64,000 bases of DNA. Source: Halobacterium wangiae (GTDB taxonomy: Archaea > Halobacteriota > Halobacteria > Halobacteriales > Halobacteriaceae). The position numbers and the translations under genes were made by a program. The stretch covers positions 1,116,001 through 1,180,000 of the forward strand of contig NZ_CP089588.1 of NCBI RefSeq assembly GCF_021249345.1, written 5' to 3'. Below are positions 16,142-24,403 of the stretch, piece by piece. Each line of letters starts with the position of its first letter. Within the stretch, counting starts at the first letter, position 1. The notes under the pieces were generated by a model. The model made no database searches, had not been told where the DNA came from, and worked only from the letters and a program-made list of their open reading frames with translations.

Positions 16142-16741
16142 GTGGGCGTCTGGGGGTCGGGTGGCTCTGGATTCCAGGGCTACGACTACGTCCAGACCGA
16201 TCAGCCGGCGAACCCCGAGGAGGGCCAGACGTGGTACGACGTCGACGGCGATGCGGCGTTCGTCTACGATGGCGCCGCGTGGCTGGAGATGACCGTGACC
16301 GACCACGGCCAGCTCTCCGGGGTCACCGCGGGCGCTCACCGCTCAGACGCAAACATTCGTACCACCGTCGACGGCCAGGTGGATGCCGACACTGTCGACG
16401 GGAAGCACGCCAGCGACCTCGGGGGAACGCTCGGGAACTACTACTTCACGGGCTCTGTGTCGTTCAACGAGTCGGGCGGTAGTGCCTCGAATACGTGGCA
16501 GATTTCGGGGAGCGTCGTGCCGGTGTTCGCTCGCGTGTCGAAGTCGGGCGGTGACGGTGGCCGGACTGCCGAACTCCGGTACGCCGACGGATCGAGCATC
16601 GACATGGCGGACGGCGACAATCCGGTTCTCGTCGCCACAGACAGCTACCTGGACGAGATTTATCTGGCCTGCGGCGTGTGGGACAGCTCTCAGACCGACT
16701 CCGCCTCGGTCAGCATGGAACTCGTCGGGGTCCAGATGTGA
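16142..16741 (+). CDS. Putative spike or receptor-binding protein
   Basis: A 199-residue protein that starts at GTG 16142 with a Gly-rich segment. A middle region (about 50-95) contains DHGQLSGVTAGAHRSD and DADTVDGKHASDL, motifs repeatedly seen in tail-fibre or spike proteins of haloarchaeal viruses. The C-terminal half is beta-rich and could be the host-binding head domain. It may correspond to the VP3/VP6-type spike of SH1-group viruses. That is an inference from position and motif. Confidence 0.6.
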   Translation: MGVWGSGGSGFQGYDYVQTDQPANPEEGQTWYDVDGDAAFVYDGAAWLEMTVTDHGQLSGVTAGAHRSDANIRTTVDGQVDADTVDGKHASDLGGTLGNYYFTGSVSFNESGGSASNTWQISGSVVPVFARVSKSGGDGGRTAELRYADGSSIDMADGDNPVLVATDSYLDEIYLACGVWDSSQTDSASVSMELVGVQM

Positions 16742-16745
16742 CACA

Positions 16746-16814
16746 ATGAGTGACAACAGGACCGCGGGCGAGAGGCCCGCACGCGACGGTAGCGGAGGTG
16801 AACAGCGTGGATAA
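16746..16814 (+). CDS. Possible 22-residue peptide overlapping next start
   Basis: A short frame (starts MSDNRTAGER, ends GGEQRG) that begins four bases after the spike gene stop and runs over the Shine-Dalgarno sequence and GTG of the next gene. It could be a coupling peptide, since ribosomes ending here would be placed at the next start. It is weak evidence for a real gene. Confidence 0.3.
   Translation: MSDNRTAGERPARDGSGGEQRG
16794..16801 (+). promoter_or_regulatory. Shine-Dalgarno GGAGGTGA
   Basis: A full GGAGGTGA lies five bases before GTG 16807. This strong site, unusual in haloarchaea, fixes the start of the acidic membrane protein at 16807 rather than at the in-frame upstream codon 16750. 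Confidence 0.7.
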
Positions 16815-17940
16815 CAAGAAGCGCGCACAGGCGGCGTGGGCCGTGCTGCTGGCGCTACTCGCCTTGCTGTTCGTCCCGCAGGTGCCGAACCTGCCGCGGA
16901 ACAACAACCCGAGCGAGTCACCGGCAGAGGACCCCGCGCCCGACGAGAGCGGCGAGGAGAACCAGAACCAGAACGAGGACGGCAGCGAAGACGGGGCGGA
17001 GGACGGCGCCGAGGACCCGTCCGGGGACGGCTCTGACGAAGGCTGGTTCCAGGACGACCCCGAAACCATCGGTGACCCCGACGCGCCGACCGGAACGCCG
17101 GACAGCGGCGGGCACGCGCCCGCTCCCGAGGACGGCCAGGGGTGGGAGGCGCCCGAGGACTACGGCGACGGTACGGACGGCGGAACGTACGGGGACATCA
17201 TCGACGATCTCCTGGACGAGTACCCGAGCGCCACCGCGGCGCCGAGCTGGTTGGCGCCGTTCTTCGATGGATCTAGCGACGGGGAGACGACGTACGGGAA
17301 CGACGCGACGACTCCCGACCTGCCGGACAACCCGCTGGACGGCCTGCCGGGCCACAGCGACCCGCAGAGCGGCGGTGTCGGAAGCATCCCCGGGTACGCT
17401 GAGGGCGCCATCGGGGACGACCCGAGCGAAGGCCTGACGTGGGCGGGGAAGATGGCCGGCGACGTCATCGAGGAGGCGGCGAAGAACCCCGAACCCGTGC
17501 TCATCGTCGTGGGCGCGGTCGGTGGGGCGTTCCTCATCTCGGGCGGCGCCGTCACCGCGGTCACGACGGGCGTGGCGACGCGGCTGGCCGCGGCGGGCGC
17601 GACGCGCAAGCAGGTCCAGGACGCCGAGGCGTTCGTCCAGGAGCTCGCCGGGAGCGGCGGCGACGCCGAGGACGTCCAGGGCGACGACGGCGACGACAGC
17701 GGCACCGCGGCGCCGTCTGATGAGCCCTGGTCGCCCGCGCCGGGCGACGACCCGGGCGACGAGGACGACATCGCCAACCCCGACGAGGGCGAGGGCGGTC
17801 ACCTCCCTGCGCCGAGCGACGGCGTGGGCTGGGAGGCGCCGGAGGACGTCGAGGCACCGGAGCCGGCCATGCCGGGGTACGATGATGACGGACAGCACGA
17901 ATCAATCGGGCGGGGCTCTCAGCCGGGGTACGGCCTATGA
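16807..17940 (+). CDS. Large acidic virion membrane protein with internal repeat
   Basis: A 377-residue protein. The start GTG 16807 is set by a strong ribosome site. A membrane helix lies at 11-27 (signal anchor-like) and a second long hydrophobic stretch at 229-265. The rest is acidic and low in complexity (Asp, Glu, Gly, Pro). One motif occurs twice: GHAPAPEDGQGWEAPED at 102-118 and GHLPAPSDGVGWEAPED at 331-347, flanking the second hydrophobic stretch. The repeat may mark two exposed binding modules. It is the longest protein of the structural operon and a likely virion component. Confidence 0.6.
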   Translation: MDNKKRAQAAWAVLLALLALLFVPQVPNLPRNNNPSESPAEDPAPDESGEENQNQNEDGSEDGAEDGAEDPSGDGSDEGWFQDDPETIGDPDAPTGTPDSGGHAPAPEDGQGWEAPEDYGDGTDGGTYGDIIDDLLDEYPSATAAPSWLAPFFDGSSDGETTYGNDATTPDLPDNPLDGLPGHSDPQSGGVGSIPGYAEGAIGDDPSEGLTWAGKMAGDVIEEAAKNPEPVLIVVGAVGGAFLISGGAVTAVTTGVATRLAAAGATRKQVQDAEAFVQELAGSGGDAEDVQGDDGDDSGTAAPSDEPWSPAPGDDPGDEDDIANPDEGEGGHLPAPSDGVGWEAPEDVEAPEPAMPGYDDDGQHESIGRGSQPGYGL

Positions 17941-18119
17941 CGTCGGACGCGCTCTCCATCGTCGAGACAGGGGCGTTCCTGGTGCTCCTGCTTGTCGTCG
18001 TGAAGCTCGTTGTCGACGCCCTCGAAGCGGCGCCCATCGGCTTCGACAGCGAGGTGGACGACGTGCTGGAAGACGGCTACGACGAAGTGCGCGACGTCTG
18101 GACGGGGGCGAGCGGCTAA
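17937..18119 (+). CDS. One-helix viral membrane protein
   Basis: A 60-residue protein with an N-terminal membrane helix (AFLVLLLVVVKLVVDAL at about 13-29) and an acidic tail. It overlaps the previous stop by four bases (ATGA), and its own stop overlaps the next ATG. Confidence 0.55.
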   Translation: MTSDALSIVETGAFLVLLLVVVKLVVDALEAAPIGFDSEVDDVLEDGYDEVRDVWTGASG

Positions 18120-18352
18120 TGCTCTCCATCATGCAGGCGTCGGCCATCATCACCGCGGCCTGCGCGGTCGGGGCACTGCGGTACGTCCGGCGGGCGGCGC
18201 GGGACGCGCGGTGGTCGCGTCGCGCCCTGGAGGGCGAGGAGTACAGCGACGGGCTGATTGAGACGGTCGCACGGAACGCGCGGCGGTCGACGCGGAACGA
18301 GCGCGCGCTGAAGCGCGAGGGACTGCGGACAGACGGAGGCAAGCATGACTGA
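18119..18352 (+). CDS. Small viral membrane protein with basic tail
   Basis: A 77-residue protein: a short hydrophobic N-terminus (SIMQASAIITAACAVGAL) followed by a strongly basic Arg-rich helix with coiled-coil character. The positively charged tail is unusual next to its acidic neighbours and could contact the packaged DNA. Confidence 0.5.
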   Translation: MLSIMQASAIITAACAVGALRYVRRAARDARWSRRALEGEEYSDGLIETVARNARRSTRNERALKREGLRTDGGKHD

Positions 18353-18614
18353 GGACACCCCAGCGGACGCGAGCGGCGACGCAGAGACGACCACAGCGGC
18401 GACGCGCTACCGGTGGACGAACGACTTGCTGGCGGGCATCATCGTGCTCGCGCACGTCACGCTCATTGCTAGCGCCGTTTTCGGCGGTGTGAGCGTCCCC
18501 AAGGCGGTCTGGGACGTCTTCGCGGTCGAGGTGCTGCTGGCGACGGTGTGGGCGTTCGGCCGGGAGACGGTCGGCGCCGTCGACAAGCTGCGCGGCGGTG
18601 GAGGGTCGTCGTGA
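18345..18614 (+). CDS. Two-helix viral membrane protein
   Basis: An 89-residue protein with two probable membrane segments (DLLAGIIVLAHVTLIASAVF and DVFAVEVLLATVWAFG). It overlaps the previous gene by eight bases, and its TGA overlaps the next ATG. No homologue is recognised. Confidence 0.5.
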   Translation: MTEDTPADASGDAETTTAATRYRWTNDLLAGIIVLAHVTLIASAVFGGVSVPKAVWDVFAVEVLLATVWAFGRETVGAVDKLRGGGGSS

Positions 18615-19015
18615 TGTTTCCCGCCGAATTGGTGCCAGACGGCCACGTTGGGGCGCCCCATCACCTCTACGTCGGCCTGCTGGTGCTGGCGGTCGCGGTG
18701 TTCGTCGTCGCGGACGACTACGCCCGCCGCGAGCCACTACTGGCGCTCGCGGGCAGCCTGACGGCGCTGTTCGCGTTCGCCACCGTCTGGCCGTTCTACC
18801 ACGGGACGGGCGCCGCCCTGACGCTCGCGGGCGTGACGGTCGCGCTCGTTGGCGTCTGCTGGCCCGGCGGGATGTGGGCTGGCTATCCCCTGAAGTGGCG
18901 GCTCGTCGCGCTGGTCGGCGCCGCAGTCGCGCTTGACGACGCGGTGAGCCACGCGCTCGGCGTGTGGACACCGCTCGACGCCGGTTGGAGGCAAGTCTAC
19001 CACCTCGTTCCTTAA
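18614..19015 (+). CDS. Multi-helix viral membrane protein
   Basis: A 133-residue protein with four probable membrane helices (for instance HHLYVGLLVLAVAVFVVA and TLAGVTVALVGVC). It is the last gene of the structural operon. No catalytic motif is seen. A holin-like or membrane-remodelling role in egress or assembly is possible, but not shown. The TAA at 19013 is followed by AT-rich DNA, where composition changes sharply. Confidence 0.5.
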   Translation: MFPAELVPDGHVGAPHHLYVGLLVLAVAVFVVADDYARREPLLALAGSLTALFAFATVWPFYHGTGAALTLAGVTVALVGVCWPGGMWAGYPLKWRLVALVGAAVALDDAVSHALGVWTPLDAGWRQVYHLVP

Positions 19016-19142
19016 CTCAACTTGGGACCTTTTGGTTCCTCCTCCCTCCGTTCTCTCTCCAAAACCAGTCTTGAAGTGAATACCCGGGGTTGAATCAATA
19101 AGCCTTTACCAGAATCTCTACCAGGATGGTTCAATCAGCCAC

Positions 19143-19733
19143 ATGATTGTAGCTTATGAAAATACTCTACTTTTTGATGGCTCTTTAGGCCTTATCTCCC
19201 TGCGGTGGGTCCTCAACACTCTTGATTGGTTTATTAATAATCCTATCCCTGGCATAGTTGGGATTCTATACACCGTCATCTATTTCAAAACCATTGAGAA
19301 TCTGTCTGCCGAGCCGAGCAACTTAGTTAAACCCCAAAAACCCGAAGGCGATGGGGTCTTGAAGAAGATCCAGCATACTCTACTTGGATATATTTTTGAA
19401 CTTCAGCTACACGCTACTAACGCCTTGGCAAATGATCGGTTAGTGAACCTGTCTTACAAGGAGAGATTCTGGGGGTACTCACTCGCGAAGGCTGTTGACA
19501 CCATTTTCCAGTTTGCTTTCGTACTGTCGTTTTTCACCCTCTCTTTCGCTTTTCTGTTCTTCCGTGCGTCAAAATTTGAGATCCTCAACGGAACAACGAC
19601 CTCCATCCTCATGATTGGCTTTCTTGGATTCTCCTATCGACTGTCACGAAGACTTCCAATCGTGTATCTAAAGCTAAAACGTCCGCTTAGAGAGGCTCGC
19701 GCTGAAGTGGGATTCAGAAACAACGGGGTCTGA
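19143..19733 (+). CDS. AT-rich cargo membrane protein
   Basis: A 196-residue protein with about four membrane segments (N-terminal LISLRWVLNTL and GIVGILYTVIYF, then two from about 125 to 165). Composition and codon use are far AT-richer than in the structural operon just upstream, so it looks acquired. No domain is recognised. It is first in the accessory island. Confidence 0.55.
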   Translation: MIVAYENTLLFDGSLGLISLRWVLNTLDWFINNPIPGIVGILYTVIYFKTIENLSAEPSNLVKPQKPEGDGVLKKIQHTLLGYIFELQLHATNALANDRLVNLSYKERFWGYSLAKAVDTIFQFAFVLSFFTLSFAFLFFRASKFEILNGTTTSILMIGFLGFSYRLSRRLPIVYLKLKRPLREARAEVGFRNNGV

Positions 19734-19884
19734 CAGTATGATATATTCCTAACCACTCCATTCTCCCCTAGCGTCGGAGAAGACCGGAAACCGCGACGTT
19801 ACTCCCAACTCCGTGTCGGAGAATCACTGAGAGTGCGACACCCCCGGTGCTACGGCGGGGATTTTGCAGTAGTCGCAGGGGCCT

Positions 19885-20058
19885 TTACAGTACCATCTGA
19901 ATCTGAGACATGAACGTAATGCCTGCTATGAATGCCTCTAAGGTCTGAACTGCGGGCGGCCCCTGTCGGGTTACTAGCAGTACCACCACCATTCCCGCCA
20001 GAAATCCCAGAGGTGATTTTTCGCCGATTCGGAGTTGCTGAGTGATGTCTTCCAGCAT
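19885..20058 (-). CDS. Small membrane protein
   Basis: A 57-residue frame starting at ATG 20058 (MLEDITQQLRIG) with a hydrophobic stretch FLAGMVVVLLV. It is short and isolated, so confidence is modest. The region 19734-19884 carries only short repeats (GTCGGAGAA twice). Confidence 0.4.
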   Translation of the reverse strand: MLEDITQQLRIGEKSPLGFLAGMVVVLLVTRQGPPAVQTLEAFIAGITFMSQIQMVL

Positions 20059-20213
20059 GCGGTCGAGTTGTGGGGGATAGAGAACATAAAGGCTCAAACA
20101 GGGTTGCGCCGTCTCCGGGTTTCCAACCCAGAGCGGGGAAACTACCCTGGCACGAGTGTCGGAAATCTCGGAAAGCCCGACACTGACAGAATCGCAGACC
20201 AGTGGTTCTCCGG

Positions 20214-20292
20214 TTTTACAGAGATACAAGTCTGTAAAATCTAGCGGCCTTGACCCCCACTGAGGGGAAGATTCTAGGAGTTGGCTGTAAAA
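20214..20292. repeat. Inverted repeat and extra copy of CTGTAAAA before the recombinase
   Basis: TTTTACAGA (20214-20222) and TCTGTAAAA (20231-20239) form a perfect 9-base inverted repeat with an 8-base spacer. CTGTAAAA recurs at 20285-20292, and TTTACAG occurs further left at 19884-19890. The set ends 17 bases before the compact recombinase ATG and could be its binding or crossover sites, or an operator. Confidence 0.5.
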
Positions 20293-20309
20293 CGGTTGTA
20301 CTGCGAGAC

Positions 20310-20846
20310 ATGAGTTGGAAACGCGAACCCCTGACCGAGGACGAGTTACAGCAGCTTCTGGACGTAGCCGACGACTTCGACCTCGACCATCAGGTGACGA
20401 TCTACACGCTCGCCCACACTGGCCTCCGGGCGAACGAGCTGGCACACATGACCGACGAGTGGATGGACTGGCAGAAAGACCACCTCCGCGTCCCCGGCCA
20501 GGACGGCGACTGGACCCCGAAGACCACTCACGCCGCGCGAACCATTCCCGTAAAGCACCCTGGAACGATTCGGCGACTCCGAGACTTCTTCGGGTACGAT
20601 AGCGAGTACGGCGCGACCAGACAGACCGTGACCAACCGCGTGAAGCGCGTCGCCTCAGAAGCAGGGCTCCGTAAGAAGGTGACTCCCCACGTACTCAGAC
20701 ACACATATGGAACGCTGATAGCTGCTCGAGGCGCGACGCCGCAGTATATTCGCCAGACGATGGGACACGCGGATCTGTCGAGCGCGAATGATTACCTGCA
20801 GTACGCTGGTACGCAATTAGACGCAGAAGCAGAGGAGTTGTGGTGA
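20310..20846 (+). CDS. Compact tyrosine recombinase (catalytic domain only)
   Basis: A 178-residue protein made of only the catalytic domain of a tyrosine recombinase. All active-site residues are present: R40 in HTGLRANEL, K71, H127 and R130 in HVLRHTYG, H153 in GHADL, and a tyrosine (Y162 or Y165) in the last helix. The usual N-terminal core-binding domain is missing (start ATG 20310). It is distinct from the integrase at the right end. It may invert or excise part of the element, resolve dimers, or be a relic of another element. Confidence 0.78.
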   Translation: MSWKREPLTEDELQQLLDVADDFDLDHQVTIYTLAHTGLRANELAHMTDEWMDWQKDHLRVPGQDGDWTPKTTHAARTIPVKHPGTIRRLRDFFGYDSEYGATRQTVTNRVKRVASEAGLRKKVTPHVLRHTYGTLIAARGATPQYIRQTMGHADLSSANDYLQYAGTQLDAEAEELW

Positions 20847-20864
20847 ATTTACCCCTAAACTCAG

Positions 20865-21413
20865 TCAAACGGGGAACGTTGCTGCTTCTTCCTTAAGAAG
20901 TGACGTGTAGTTTTTAGGAATATCTGCACCAGCTTCTGATAGGGCTTTGATTAGGCGTTCTCCTTCTCCAAATTTTAGTATACTATCATCAAACAACGTC
21001 GCAGTAAAAGATATAGAGTCCCAGAAGGGAATATCTGCGCGATTGAACGCTCGATGAGCCGTTCTAGAGTCAGATATACAGTAGCAGGTCTTCCCTCGTT
21101 CCAATTCTTCCTTTGCCAGACCGATAGCAGCGATTTGGGTACTACCAAGCCGGAAATGACGTTTTCGCGTATCCTTGAACTCCACGTCCGTACAAGGCAC
21201 TACATCACCGCTATCAAGGATGTTCTCACACGTCCCTCTCGATAGATTCTCCTCAACCCGTTTGGGGATGCAGAGCTCATACTCACTCCTGGCTATATGC
21301 GCTTGGACTGTAATATCAGATTCCTGTTTGCCCCAAAACAGGACCGTCTCCAAGTCCGGAATTAACTTAGACACGAATAGCCTGAACGAAGTTCTCTGTA
21401 TCTCGGTCAGCAA
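20865..21413 (-). CDS. PIN-like toxin (DUF3368 type)
   Basis: A 182-residue protein. The C-terminal half (from GSTQIAAIGLAKEEL, through CISDSRTAHRAF, to LIKALSEAGADIPKNY) follows the order of DUF3368 PIN-domain proteins: an acidic helix, a strand ending in SDxR, then a long helical end. The N-terminal acidic residues of the PIN site are not clear by eye. Its start lies inside the end of the upstream gene (47-base overlap), typical of a toxin translated after its antitoxin. PIN toxins cleave RNA. The order antitoxin-toxin and the family pairing UPF0175-DUF3368 support the call. Confidence 0.6.
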   Translation of the reverse strand: MLTEIQRTSFRLFVSKLIPDLETVLFWGKQESDITVQAHIARSEYELCIPKRVEENLSRGTCENILDSGDVVPCTDVEFKDTRKRHFRLGSTQIAAIGLAKEELERGKTCYCISDSRTAHRAFNRADIPFWDSISFTATLFDDSILKFGEGERLIKALSEAGADIPKNYTSLLKEEAATFPV

Positions 21414-21945
21414 GCTCTGCCGCTTTTTCCGCTGTCACCTTCCCCTTCTGATATAGGCTCCTCGCGAGAACCTCTCTGTTCTCCTCAAGATTGGGCTTCT
21501 CAAGGGATGCCTCAGTCATTTCCGGATAGGTATAGTATACGTAAACTAGCAGCTCATCTTTTGTTAGGTCATTTGCGAGGTTCTTCACATCCTGAATAAG
21601 GGCAATGAGCTCGTCGTCGGCGCTCGATCTAAGGAAGTCCGCAATACTCTCTCCAGTTTCCGTGAGGGTGATATCTCGCCCACGGCGGCAAATTATCCCC
21701 CGGTAATCAAGGTTCTCTAAAAGGTTGTCAACCTCTTCACTGTAGGGACCTTGGAGATGAGGTTCATACGATAGATAGTACTCCAAAGGTTTGAGATTCT
21801 TAGCAATCAAAAACATCTCTTTTTGGAGCCAAAGTTTTCCAGGGATAGATCTGCCACCTTCTGCATCCACTAGCATCACGAATATTTTCTCGGCATTATT
21901 GAGCTGCTCCGATAGCTCATGTGGTGCCAATTGGTCATTGGTCAT
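21367..21945 (-). CDS. Fused antitoxin: Panacea/SocA-like domain plus UPF0175
   Basis: A 192-residue protein with two parts. The N-terminal part (about 20-110: KLWLQKEMFLIAKN, then GPYSEEVDNLLENL and a wHTH-like turn RRGRDITLTETG) resembles the SocA/Panacea antitoxin domain. The C-terminal part (about 160-192: ARSLYQKGKVTAEKAAEL, then NFVQAI) matches UPF0175, a known antitoxin family paired with DUF3368 PIN toxins. The overlapping toxin gene lies downstream. The fusion of a Panacea-like module to UPF0175 is the unusual point. Confidence 0.6.
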   Translation of the reverse strand: MTNDQLAPHELSEQLNNAEKIFVMLVDAEGGRSIPGKLWLQKEMFLIAKNLKPLEYYLSYEPHLQGPYSEEVDNLLENLDYRGIICRRGRDITLTETGESIADFLRSSADDELIALIQDVKNLANDLTKDELLVYVYYTYPEMTEASLEKPNLEENREVLARSLYQKGKVTAEKAAELADRDTENFVQAIRV

Positions 21946-21992
21946 ACTGTATCCTCAGTTATTTAAGGGTATGTGACAAGGGCCTTAATAGT

Positions 21993-23195
21993 ATGCCGAA
22001 TCTCCGGGTTCGAGTCAGGAATATTGACGACGATACTCTATTCACACATAAAACTATCCGTGTGGGCTCTAAGAGCATCGACACGCCGACTAAAGCGATC
22101 CCGCTACGAAAGCTCACGAGGAAAGACCCGATTGTAGATTCGGCTCGGGGCATTAACGAGATTTATATTGAGATAAGTTCGGGGGACTTGGACCAGGCTC
22201 GTAATTCGATGAAGTCTCCCCTGAAAAAGAAAATCAGGACTGCTCGGAACCGGGCTCAGACCGGAGAGCTGAATATTATATTTGTGAAAATCAAGTCGAC
22301 AAAGCCTCTTTCGGAAGAAAACCTGCGTTATCTCTCTGATTTCCTCCAGTCCACTTCTGACTTCGTGGCTGTACCCCTGATGACGCCTCTCCTCGAGAAA
22401 ATCAAGGAAGACGACCGAGGAACGGCCTCGAAGTACTTCAAGACGTATATGCAGAACGTAAAGGAGTTCGTTCGTGTCTCGATGCAGCTTAACGAGAAAC
22501 CAATCATGGGGACAATTCCACCCCTCCCATGGCAATTCACTAATCAGATCGTCGAGTTTTACATGAACAACGCCATCCGGGCGTTCTGCTTCAATTTCAG
22601 TGGTAGAAAGGTGACGGCTGATACCCAGCTCTCGGACATGGTCACTCCCCTAATGAGGGAGGTTGCTATGGAAGGCCTCCAAGAGGACATCTTCCTCTAC
22701 AGTTTGAATGCAAACAGCGGTCGGAACTCGTCCGACTCTGATGGCGCTCCAGCAGCTGATTTCTTGACCTTCGGGTTCGGTTTCGATATTCTCGGGAATA
22801 AGCACATTGGGGGGAATCTTCCTCCTCATCTCTTTGATGAGATTTCGAACTCAGAGCCGAAGTTCCAGTTGTTCCATCCTTCGGACTATATTTACAAGAA
22901 GTACGAGTACGACCGTTTGCCAAGCCACCTACCTTCAAACAGCGGATTAGATTATGACCGGCTTCTAGCTCGAGACCAAGATTCAAGCCGCCTAAGCAAG
23001 CTCCTCAATAGCGAACAGCAGAGTTTAGAATCGCAGCGCCTCAGGCCTGCAATCGACGAGTACCGGGTTTTGGATCACATTGAGCACAAGCAGGGAGTTG
23101 AGGGTGGGAATCTCGAGAGCATGTTAGATGCGAAGTCCCAGTTTGAAGGGGACAAGCAGCAAACCAGCTTGGACGATTTGGACCACCTCTTCTAA
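21993..23195 (+). CDS. Unknown 400-residue AT-rich cargo protein
   Basis: Starts at ATG 21993, divergent from the antitoxin with a 47-base gap. No domain is recognised. The middle region (about 110-260) alternates hydrophobic strands and helices (FVAVPLMTPLLEKI, KPIMGTIPPLPWQFTNQ, IRAFCFNFSG), compatible with an alpha/beta fold, perhaps a barrel. The C-terminal 80 residues look helical and charged. Shared promoter region and composition tie it to the toxin-antitoxin pair. A role as third component of a defence or stress system is speculation. Confidence 0.6.
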   Translation: MPNLRVRVRNIDDDTLFTHKTIRVGSKSIDTPTKAIPLRKLTRKDPIVDSARGINEIYIEISSGDLDQARNSMKSPLKKKIRTARNRAQTGELNIIFVKIKSTKPLSEENLRYLSDFLQSTSDFVAVPLMTPLLEKIKEDDRGTASKYFKTYMQNVKEFVRVSMQLNEKPIMGTIPPLPWQFTNQIVEFYMNNAIRAFCFNFSGRKVTADTQLSDMVTPLMREVAMEGLQEDIFLYSLNANSGRNSSDSDGAPAADFLTFGFGFDILGNKHIGGNLPPHLFDEISNSEPKFQLFHPSDYIYKKYEYDRLPSHLPSNSGLDYDRLLARDQDSSRLSKLLNSEQQSLESQRLRPAIDEYRVLDHIEHKQGVEGGNLESMLDAKSQFEGDKQQTSLDDLDHLF

Positions 23196-23941
23196 GAATT
23201 AGAGGGTAACTCCTCACTTCGTATTGGCCTACCATGCTCCATTACATTAGAGAAACTCACAGATTCGTCGGTAGGAATTCGTCTTCCACGCGGATGGAGT
23301 TTCCCTTCCTCTTCTGCTAAATTCTCAAAGGAAATCTCGAATCCGACTTCTAAGCTGTCGACATCGCCATTTAACTCCTTCAACGTATTCTTCAGGGAAA
23401 TTGGTCCATCACCAGAATCATATTCAAACTCCACTGGTGCCCGGAATTCTTCTGAATGGCCAGACTCGAGGACACCCCCCTTACTAATGCTGGATTTTGC
23501 TCCTCCTTCCTTCCTTGGCAGTGGGGATTTCTTCGGACGAATATCGACATCAGTTGCTTGACGGTCGTAATCGGGAATGAACTTGATGAAGATGTTCTGC
23601 GCTAGGCCTTCTCCTTTGTTGATTAGCGTAATAGAGTAAGCAGGAATCGTAATCTCGTGTCCCCGTTCGCTGTAGGTATCTGAGCCGCTTGAGTGGACCT
23701 CCTCGAGGATAGCAGTGTATCCGGCCTGCATCAAGGTCTCCTGTTGACTGGCAACTTTTACAGACATCAAGTAACCGACCACCAAAGCTGAGGAGAGAAA
23801 TGCGTTCGCTACAACTCCCATCGCCTGAATTTCGTTTGTGGTGTATGTACTGTTAATTCTCTCAGCAACTGGAACCGTGATTATACTGAGAATGGCGAAC
23901 ACCACAGTACCAATAATCAGGTACTTCGCTGTGGTTCTCAT
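23192..23941 (-). CDS. Cargo protein with two N-terminal membrane helices
   Basis: A 249-residue protein. Membrane helices lie at about 7-26 (YLIIGTVVFAILSIITVPVA) and 40-60 (GVVANAFLSSALVVGYLMSV). They are followed by a long soluble domain with beta-type segments (HEITIPAYSITLINKGEG). It overlaps the end of the convergent 400-residue gene by four bases. No family is recognised. Confidence 0.55.
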   Translation of the reverse strand: MRTTAKYLIIGTVVFAILSIITVPVAERINSTYTTNEIQAMGVVANAFLSSALVVGYLMSVKVASQQETLMQAGYTAILEEVHSSGSDTYSERGHEITIPAYSITLINKGEGLAQNIFIKFIPDYDRQATDVDIRPKKSPLPRKEGGAKSSISKGGVLESGHSEEFRAPVEFEYDSGDGPISLKNTLKELNGDVDSLEVGFEISFENLAEEEGKLHPRGRRIPTDESVSFSNVMEHGRPIRSEELPSNS

Positions 23942-23944
23942 GTC

Positions 23945-24268
23945 TTATTGGTTGCTCTCTGTGACTGGTTCATAATTCCTCGCTCCTGAAGCTTGGTCAG
24001 GCCTTTCTGTGGTCATCCTCGAGTTCTTCTTCACTTCGGCCCGAAGCCGAACGATTTGCTGTTGCTGTTCGACGAGCATCGAGAAGACGATCGGCCACTT
24101 CGCGTCGGCCTCGTTCTGGACGTGGCCGGGATACGGGCGTTCCAGAGCGGCGTCGACGAGCGCGTCCCAGTGGGCCTGCTCGGCGGGTTCGAGCAGACCG
24201 CGGAACGGCTGCCAGTCTTCGGCGAAGTCGGCGACCTGTTCGTGGTACAGCTGTGGGTCCTGCGCCAT
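23945..24268 (-). CDS. Conserved haloarchaeal hypothetical protein
   Basis: A 107-residue protein starting MAQDPQLYHE, with a helical domain (DFAEDWQPFRGLLEPAEQ) and KWPIVFSMLVEQQQQIVRLR. I recognise this order as a widespread small haloarchaeal protein of unknown function, often near mobile elements. Its GC-rich body contrasts with its AT-rich end and neighbours, so the reading frame keeps normal haloarchaeal codon use within the island. Confidence 0.6.
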   Translation of the reverse strand: MAQDPQLYHEQVADFAEDWQPFRGLLEPAEQAHWDALVDAALERPYPGHVQNEADAKWPIVFSMLVEQQQQIVRLRAEVKKNSRMTTERPDQASGARNYEPVTESNQ

Positions 24269-24403
24269 ATCCGGTCGGAGATAGAGACGGCTGAAGAAGG
24301 TGTGGCGGGCAGAGTGGAAGTGGAAGTGGTCTCCAGTTGATGGTGTAACGGCCGAAAGTTGCGAGAATAAACATTTTATATGAGGGTATCGTGCCCAGGA
24401 ATA

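Noticed and set aside
20035-20244. 69-codon frame before the compact recombinase
   Set aside because: No domain, and it runs over the inverted repeat; regulatory DNA is more likely.
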